Shown: piece by piece, positions 51,783 to 57,950 of the stretch | Position numbering within the stretch: position 1 is the stretch's first letter | Layout: each line of letters starts with the position of its first letter | Source: Xanthobacteraceae bacterium | Lineage (GTDB): Bacteria > Pseudomonadota > Alphaproteobacteria > Rhizobiales > Xanthobacteraceae | Assembly (NCBI GenBank): GCA_020441545.1 | Contig: JAGRLZ010000106.1 | Span: forward strand, 1-57,950 | Length of the DNA stretch: 57,950 nucleotides | Direction of reading: 5' to 3' | Position numbers and translations under genes: made by a program | Notes under the pieces: model-generated | The model's database searches: none | Seen by the model: only the letters and a program-made list of their open reading frames with translations | What the model was told of the DNA's origin: nothing

Positions 51783-52754
51783 TCAGGCGCGGGGATGCGC
51801 GGTGCGATAGACGTCGAGCAGCCGCTCGGTGTCGATGCCGGTGTAAATTTGCGTGGTCGAGAGCGAGGCGTGGCCGAGCAGTTCCTGGATCGCGCGCAGG
51901 TTGCCGCCCCGGCTGAGCAGGTGGGTGGCGAAGGAATGGCGCAGGGCATGGGGCGTGGCGCTGTCGGGCAGGCCGAGCGCGCCGCGCAGCCGTGCCATGG
52001 TCAACTGGATGATGCGGGCCTTGAGCGGTCCGCCGCGCGCGCCGACGAAGATCGGCCCGTCGGGGGCAAGCGGATGCGGGCACATCGCGACATAGTCCTG
52101 GATCAGTTCCAGCACGTTCCGCAGCACCGGCACCATCCGGGTCTTGCTGCCCTTGCCGGTGACGGTGAGCACATCGCCCCGGCCGGGCAGCGGTACCTCG
52201 CGCCTCGTGAGCCCGAGCGCCTCGGAAATGCGCAGGCCCGATCCGTAAAGCAACGCCATCACCGCGGCGTCGCGCGCCCAGATCCAGGGCTCGCGGTTCT
52301 CGCCGGCGCGCAGGTCCGCCTCGGTCAGTTCCCGCGCGGCGCTGACGGCGAGCGGCTTGGGCAAGCTCTTGCTGACCTTCGGCGCGCGGATCGCTGACAG
52401 CGCGCCGACCTTGCCCTTGCCCTCGCGCTCGAGGAAGCGGGCGAACGAGCGCAGGCCGGCCAGCGCCCGCATCAGCGAACGCCCGGCCACCTGGTCGGCA
52501 CGGCGCGAGGCCATGAAGGCGCGCACGTCGCTCGCTTCCAGCGCGGCGAAGCGGGCCAGCGTCACCGCCTCGCCCCAGTGCTGGCTGAGGAAACCGAGGA
52601 ACTGGCGCAGGTCGCGGGCGTAAGCTTCCTGCGTCTTCGGCGACAGCCTGCGCTCGGTGCGCAGGAACGCCTGCCAATGCACCGCCTCCGCCAGCAGCCG
52701 TGGCTCGGCGCAGGCGAGGTCGAACAAGGCTGTGTCGGCGGCCGGCTTTGTCAT
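51783..52754 (-). CDS. xerC: Tyrosine recombinase XerC-like
   Basis: A 323-residue site-specific recombinase of the XerC/XerD type, resolving chromosome dimers at dif with its partner. The N-terminal SAM-like core-binding domain spans about 20-115. Catalytic residues are visible: Arg175 (GLRISEALGL), Lys201, His269 and Arg272 (HALRHSFA), His295 (GHASLSTTQIY) and the nucleophile Tyr304. I prefer XerC to XerD from its position divergent from priA in this bacterial group, but the two are hard to separate by eye. No attachment sites or mobile cargo are nearby. Confidence 0.9.
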   Translation of the reverse strand: MTKPAADTALFDLACAEPRLLAEAVHWQAFLRTERRLSPKTQEAYARDLRQFLGFLSQHWGEAVTLARFAALEASDVRAFMASRRADQVAGRSLMRALAGLRSFARFLEREGKGKVGALSAIRAPKVSKSLPKPLAVSAARELTEADLRAGENREPWIWARDAAVMALLYGSGLRISEALGLTRREVPLPGRGDVLTVTGKGSKTRMVPVLRNVLELIQDYVAMCPHPLAPDGPIFVGARGGPLKARIIQLTMARLRGALGLPDSATPHALRHSFATHLLSRGGNLRAIQELLGHASLSTTQIYTGIDTERLLDVYRTAHPRA

Positions 52755-52861
52755 GACAAGGCGTCAGGATTGATTGCTCTGGACCAGAAGGACCCTAATA
52801 TCGCACCACTTGCTTGACCGTTTGCTAAAGCAATTTACGTTCAGGTTGAATTGCTATGCGC

Positions 52862-53012
52862 ACTCGGTGCTCCCTCTCCCCGTCGGGAAGAGGGCTGGGG
52901 TGAGGGGGAGCAGACCTGTCGACAAGCCGAATCCCCTCACCCGATCGTCTTCGCGGCGCTTCGCCGATCGCCCCCTCCCCATGGGAGAGGTGGCAACGCG
53001 GCGCCCGTGTTC
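52862..53012. repeat. Dispersed non-coding repeat with inverted ends
   Basis: The segment starts GTGCTCCCTCTCCCCGTCGG and has AGAGGGCTGGGGTGAGGGGG. It ends CCCCCTCCCCATGGGAGAGG, with the inner dyad GATCG-TCTTCGCGGCGCTTCGC-CGATC. The CCCTCTCCC and GGGAGAGG ends are complementary, so the whole could fold as one long hairpin. It fills most of the 292-bp gap between the divergent xerC and priA genes. Confidence 0.65.
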
Positions 53013-53046
53013 AACTTGAGCGAAATCCGCGCCAACCGATTCGACG

Positions 53047-55263
53047 ATGACGCAATCCATCCGCAAAAAAACTCCGGCCGGGGGTCCGGCGGCGAACGGC
53101 GTCGTCGATGTGCTGGTGCCGGTGGCGCTCGACCATACCTATTCCTATCGGGTGCCGCGCGGCACCGAACTCCGTCCCGGCGATGTCGTCTGCGTGCCGC
53201 TCGGCGCGCGCGAGGTCACCGCGGTGGTGTGGGCCGAGAATCCCGATCCCGATCCGCGGCTGCATAACCGGCTCAAGGATATCGGCGGACGAATCGACGT
53301 TCCGGCGCTGCGCGAGGAGCTAAAGTCGTTCGTCGACTGGGTGGCGAACTACACGCTGTCGGCGCGCGGCATGGTGCTGCGCATGACCTTGCGGATGGGC
53401 GAGCATCTCGGCCCCGAGCGGGTGCGGCTCGGGGTACGGCTGGTCGGGCCGCCGCCGGCGCGCATGACCGCCGCGAGACATCGCGTGATCGCGGCGCTTT
53501 CGGACCGGCTGCTGCACGGCAAGTCGGACGCGGCGAAAGAAGCGGGCGTCAGCGTCGGCGTGGTCGATGGCCTCGTCGACGCGGGCACGCTCGCGGTCGA
53601 GGTGCTGCCGAAGCCGCCGGCGCCGCCGGCGCCCGATCCGGATTTCGCGCCGGCCGACTTTTCGCCCGATCAGGCAAAGGCGGCTGCGATCTTGGGCGGG
53701 ATGGCGGCGCGCGGCGATTTCCAGGTCGCGCTGCTCGACGGCGTCACCGGCTCGGGCAAGACCGAGGCCTATTTCGAGGCGGTCGCGGAAGCGGTGAAGC
53801 GCGGCAGGCAGGTGCTGATCCTGATGCCGGAGATCGCGCTGACCGGCCAGTTCCTCGATCGCTTCGCGGCGCGCTTCGGCGTCCGGCCGATCGAATGGCA
53901 TTCCGAACTGACGCCGCGCACGCGCGCGCGCAACTGGATGCAGATTGCGTCGGGCGAGGCGCATGTGGTGGTCGGCGCGCGCTCGGCGCTGTTCCTGCCC
54001 TTTGCCGATCTCGGCCTCATCGTCATGGATGAGGAGCACGACCAGGCTTACAAGCAGGGCGACGGCGTTCACTACCATGCCCGCGACATGGCGGTGGTGC
54101 GCGCGCACATCGCGAGGATTCCGATCGTGCTGGCGTCCGGCACGCCCTCGGTCGAGAGCGAGGTCAACGCGCGCAAGGGACGTTACCTGCGCGTGCCGCT
54201 GCCGTCGCGTTTCGGCGGCCAGCACATGCCGCAGATCGAGGCGATCGACCTGCGCCGCGAAGGCCCGCCGCGCGGCCGCTTCATCTCGCCGGTGCTGGCG
54301 GAGGCCGTGCGTGATGCGGTGGAGCGCGGCGAGCAGGCATTGCTGTTCCTCAACCGGCGCGGCTATGCGCCGCTGACGCTGTGCCGGGCTTGCGGCCATC
54401 GCTTCGCCTGCAACATCTGCGATGCCTGGCTGGTCGATCACCGCTTCCGCCAGCGGCTGGTGTGCCACCATTGCGGCTTCTCGATTCCGCGCCCGCATCA
54501 GTGTCCGCATTGCGGCGCAGAGGAATCGCTGGCCGCGGTCGGTCCCGGCGTCGAGCGCTTGCAGGAGGAGGCCGCCCACCTGTTTCCGGATGCGCGCACC
54601 ATGGTGCTGTCGAGTGATCTCATCACCTCGATCGAAACCATGCGCAGCGAATTGAACGAGATCGCCGAAGGCCGCGTCGATATCATCATCGGCACGCAGT
54701 TGGTGGCGAAAGGGCATAACTTTCCGCGGCTCAACCTGGTCGGCGTGGTCGATGCCGATCTGGGCCTCAGCAACGGCGATCCGCGCGCCGCCGAGCGCAC
54801 CTTTCAGCTGCTCAACCAGGTGATCGGGCGCGCGGGGCGCGAGCAGGGCCGCGGCGTCGGCTTCCTGCAGACGCATCAGCCGGAGCATCCGGTGATGAAG
54901 GCGCTGGTCGCCTGCGATCGCGAGGCGTTCTATGACAACGAGATCGATTTGCGCGAGCGCGCGCTCTATCCGCCGTTCGGGCGGCTGGCGAGCCTGATCG
55001 TTTCGGCCGGCGACCGGCCGACGGCGGAAGGTTTTGCGCGCAAGCTGGCATCGCTCGCGCCGCATGACGCGCGCGTGCAGGTGCTTGGTCCGGCCGAGGC
55101 GCCGCTCGCGGTCATCAAGGGGCGCTATCGCTTTCGCCTGCTGGTGAAGTCGGCGCGCGCGGTCGACCTGTCGGGCTATGTCCGCGACTGGCTTGCGGGT
55201 GCGCCGAAGACGAAAGGCAACCTGAAGCTCGAGGTCGATATCGATCCGCAAAGTTTCCTGTAG
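53047..55263 (+). CDS. priA: Primosomal replication helicase PriA
   Basis: A 738-residue superfamily 2 helicase that restarts stalled replication forks. The N-terminal DNA-binding region includes VLVPVALDHTYSYRVPRG. Walker A is GVTGSGKT (232-239), the DEAH-type box is DEEHD (328-332), and the zinc-binding insert has C-x2-C pairs (LCRACGHRFACNICDAW, CHHCGF, CPHCGAEE). Helicase motifs GTQLVAKGHNFPRL and QVIGRAGR are present. It is monocistronic with a strong terminator after it. Confidence 0.97.
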   Translation: MTQSIRKKTPAGGPAANGVVDVLVPVALDHTYSYRVPRGTELRPGDVVCVPLGAREVTAVVWAENPDPDPRLHNRLKDIGGRIDVPALREELKSFVDWVANYTLSARGMVLRMTLRMGEHLGPERVRLGVRLVGPPPARMTAARHRVIAALSDRLLHGKSDAAKEAGVSVGVVDGLVDAGTLAVEVLPKPPAPPAPDPDFAPADFSPDQAKAAAILGGMAARGDFQVALLDGVTGSGKTEAYFEAVAEAVKRGRQVLILMPEIALTGQFLDRFAARFGVRPIEWHSELTPRTRARNWMQIASGEAHVVVGARSALFLPFADLGLIVMDEEHDQAYKQGDGVHYHARDMAVVRAHIARIPIVLASGTPSVESEVNARKGRYLRVPLPSRFGGQHMPQIEAIDLRREGPPRGRFISPVLAEAVRDAVERGEQALLFLNRRGYAPLTLCRACGHRFACNICDAWLVDHRFRQRLVCHHCGFSIPRPHQCPHCGAEESLAAVGPGVERLQEEAAHLFPDARTMVLSSDLITSIETMRSELNEIAEGRVDIIIGTQLVAKGHNFPRLNLVGVVDADLGLSNGDPRAAERTFQLLNQVIGRAGREQGRGVGFLQTHQPEHPVMKALVACDREAFYDNEIDLRERALYPPFGRLASLIVSAGDRPTAEGFARKLASLAPHDARVQVLGPAEAPLAVIKGRYRFRLLVKSARAVDLSGYVRDWLAGAPKTKGNLKLEVDIDPQSFL

Positions 55264-55284
55264 CCCTCGACGGGCGGCAACAAA

Positions 55285-55314
55285 AAACCCGCCATCGCAT
55301 CGGATGGCGGGTTT
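55285..55314. terminator. Bidirectional terminator between priA and rlpA
   Basis: A 12-bp perfect stem, AAACCCGCCATC with GATGGCGGGTTT, encloses the loop GCATCG. It is flanked by A-rich sequence on the left and begins 21 bp after the priA stop. It can end transcripts of priA and of the convergent rlpA. Confidence 0.9.
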
Positions 55315-55379
55315 GACGCAACGCAACACCACTCTACAAAAACGCAACGCTACCGAACCGGAAGCGGGCGAGGCTTCGC

Positions 55380-55868
55380 TTACATCACCTCGGCGACGAC
55401 GCGGCCGACGCCGCGATGGGTCAGGCCGATGGCGCGTGCCGCGCCCTTGGAGAGATCGAGCACGCGGCCGCGAATGAAGGGGCCACGATCGTTGATCGTC
55501 ACGATGACGCTGCGGCCGCCATGGGTGACGCGGAGCTTGGTGCCGAACGGCAGCGAGCGATGAGCTGCGGTCATGGCGTGCTGGTTGAAGCGCTGGCCCG
55601 ACGCGGTGCGGGTGCCGGCTTCATTGCCGTAATAGGAGGCGATGCCGGAGAAGGTACGGCCGGTGCGCATCGATGCATTGGCGTTCAGCCAGGAATTCTT
55701 CTTGGCGTGATGCTTGTGATGATGGTGATGCTTCTGGTGATGGCGGTGATGCCTGGATTTGGCGGACGCCTCGCTGAGGCCGCCGCCGAAAGCCAGTGCC
55801 GCGGCGAGCAGGGCGATCGCGGTCCGCGATCCGCCCAGGCGCTGCAGCGCAGATTTAGCCTGACGCAT
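55380..55868 (-). CDS. rlpA: RlpA-family septal-ring lytic transglycosylase with His-rich linker
   Basis: A 162-residue exported protein. A signal peptide covers about residues 1-36; next comes a histidine-rich stretch (11 His within residues 40-54), then the double-psi beta-barrel domain: GIASYYGNEAGTRTASGQRF (75-94), HRSLPFGTKLRVTHGGRSVI and DRGPFIRGRVLDLSKGAA. RlpA cleaves glycan strands lacking stem peptides. No SPOR domain and no lipobox Cys are visible, so it is a minimal form. The His-rich linker is not needed for the fold and may bind metal. Confidence 0.9.
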   Translation of the reverse strand: MRQAKSALQRLGGSRTAIALLAAALAFGGGLSEASAKSRHHRHHQKHHHHHKHHAKKNSWLNANASMRTGRTFSGIASYYGNEAGTRTASGQRFNQHAMTAAHRSLPFGTKLRVTHGGRSVIVTINDRGPFIRGRVLDLSKGAARAIGLTHRGVGRVVAEVM

Positions 55869-55984
55869 TAAACTGTCCCTTAAGTCAAGTATTGCCGCCC
55901 CGGCGGCAAGTGGAACCCCCGTCCCTGATTGGCGGCGGGACAGTTGACGGCCTATTGAGGCGTAAAATGGGCAGCGCCCGGGAG

Positions 55985-56140
55985 TTGTATTGGCTTGAAA
56001 TATCTTGTGATAAGACGATTCAAGAACGAAGTTCGCAGATAGTCTTTGAGATTAAGGTGTCTTTCATGAATGTATACTTTAAAATACTGAAAATAGGCAT
56101 TCCAGGAGCGCATGGTAAGCATTCATCAAGTATTCGCGCG
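55985..56140. other. AT-rich patch in the gap upstream of atpH
   Basis: The 731-bp gap 55869-56599 contains a visibly AT-rich stretch (about 55985-56140), unlike the surrounding high-GC DNA, with inverted repeats GAATG and CATTC at about 56068 and 56099. A 46-codon open frame (56066-56206) starts with an ATG 8 nt after AAGG, but it has no recognisable product. Further right, CGATCGTCC is repeated three times at about 56259-56291. No firm gene or promoter is assigned. Confidence 0.6.
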
Positions 56141-56599
56141 CCCCTCGAAATGGCGGGACATGTGCCGACCTGGATGACGCCGGGCCGCACGGTTCGGGGA
56201 TGTTGATGTCGCTGGCGGGATGCTCGCGAATGCCGCGCGATGATCTCGTGCCAGGTGTTTGATCGTCCGTCGATCGTCCATCGATCGTCCAGGGGTACGG
56301 AGGGGTGCGGCAGGTCGCGGAGGCGATCTCAAGAGGCTCGCCGGGGTCGCCGGTCGCGCGATCAGTGTGCAGATACCCTTCGCCGCGAATCAATCTGCGA
56401 CATCGCGGCGCCTTGCGGCGGCGTCGTGTTGCGCCTGCGCGCGGGCTATGTTAGCAAGGCCGCGATTTTAACGTCTTTCGGAGCGCACCGTTCCGGAATA
56501 TTCCAAGTTTCGCTTGAATTCCAATGGGATGAGCCGAATGGCGCCGGGCCCTGGCGGCGGTTCGTTCGTTGTGGATTTGACAGCCTGAAGAGCGCGCGC

Positions 56600-57950
<1,351 letters not shown>

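Noticed and set aside
51783-52754. Integrase of a genomic island
   Set aside because: The recombinase matches chromosomal XerC in length and motifs, is next to priA, and no attachment repeats, tRNA target or foreign cargo are visible.
55892-56206. A 104-codon plus-strand frame upstream of atpH
   Set aside because: The first half lacks a credible start and has no conserved look; only the last 46 codons have a plausible ATG, and these are reported as uncertain.

Overview
The window reads as chromosomal core sequence of a high-GC alphaproteobacterium of the Bradyrhizobium/Rhodopseudomonas group (Nitrobacteraceae, formerly Bradyrhizobiaceae). The basis is gene order and content: cytochrome c maturation genes in the order ccmA-ccmB-ccmC-ccmD-ccmG (cycVWZXY in Bradyrhizobium) divergent from acnA; mdh-sucC-sucD-sucA-sucB-SDR-lpdA; zapE upstream of mdh; alphaproteobacterial markers FzlA and DUF2794; and dispersed palindromic repeats of the kind seen in these genomes. 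I see no phage, plasmid, transposase, CRISPR array or rRNA. There is one tRNA.

Layout. 1-7.4 kb, all minus strand: an enoyl-CoA hydratase/NTF2-like pair, an SDR, a TerB-like protein, a DUF5939 class III nucleotide cyclase, a cytochrome P450 and a Tat-type secreted hydrolase. 7.5-12.7 kb, plus: an MFS_3 exporter, then an AaeB/AaeX/AaeA-like efflux set (FUSC, DUF1656, HlyD). 12.87 kb: tRNA-Leu(CAG), minus. 13.3-17.6 kb: NDUFA9-like dehydrogenase, uppP (minus), fzlA and queG. 17.6-23.5 kb, minus: fur/mur, rimI, tsaB, a NifU-like protein, a universal stress protein, trpS and murJ. 23.7-24.7 kb: a PfkB sugar/nucleoside kinase. 24.9-27.9 kb, minus: ccmGDCBA. 28-32.7 kb, plus: acnA, DUF1223 and DUF2794 genes. 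32.7-37.9 kb, minus: GNAT, Bax-inhibitor-1-like protein and a YbbAP-type ABC system. 37.9-51 kb, plus: arylesterase, thpR, zapE and the TCA-cycle block through lpdA, then a small membrane protein. 51-52.8 kb, minus: DUF4337 protein and a Xer recombinase. 53-57.95 kb: priA, rlpA (minus), atpH and a 3'-truncated atpA.

How the genes fit together. The block 40.7-50.5 kb encodes malate dehydrogenase, succinyl-CoA synthetase and the complete 2-oxoglutarate dehydrogenase complex, with aconitase at 28 kb. The atp genes at the right edge and the ccm genes supply ATP synthase subunits and the heme export and thiol-reduction steps of c-type cytochrome assembly. A second theme is envelope and division: uppP, murJ, fzlA, zapE, rlpA.

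I did not find a convincing new multi-gene system. The most distinctive signals are non-coding. A composite palindromic element occurs in opposite orientations at 24.7-24.9 kb and 31.75-31.9 kb, and in the first copy a 32-bp internal module is expanded to about four perfect tandem copies. A different two-part repeat occurs at 15.4 and 32.65 kb. A repeat supplies the stop codon of queG. Two consecutive dyads precede sucA, an Irr-box-like site lies between ccmA and acnA, and an AT-rich patch precedes atpH. Assignments rest on reading the translated sequences and recognising motifs; no database search was possible.
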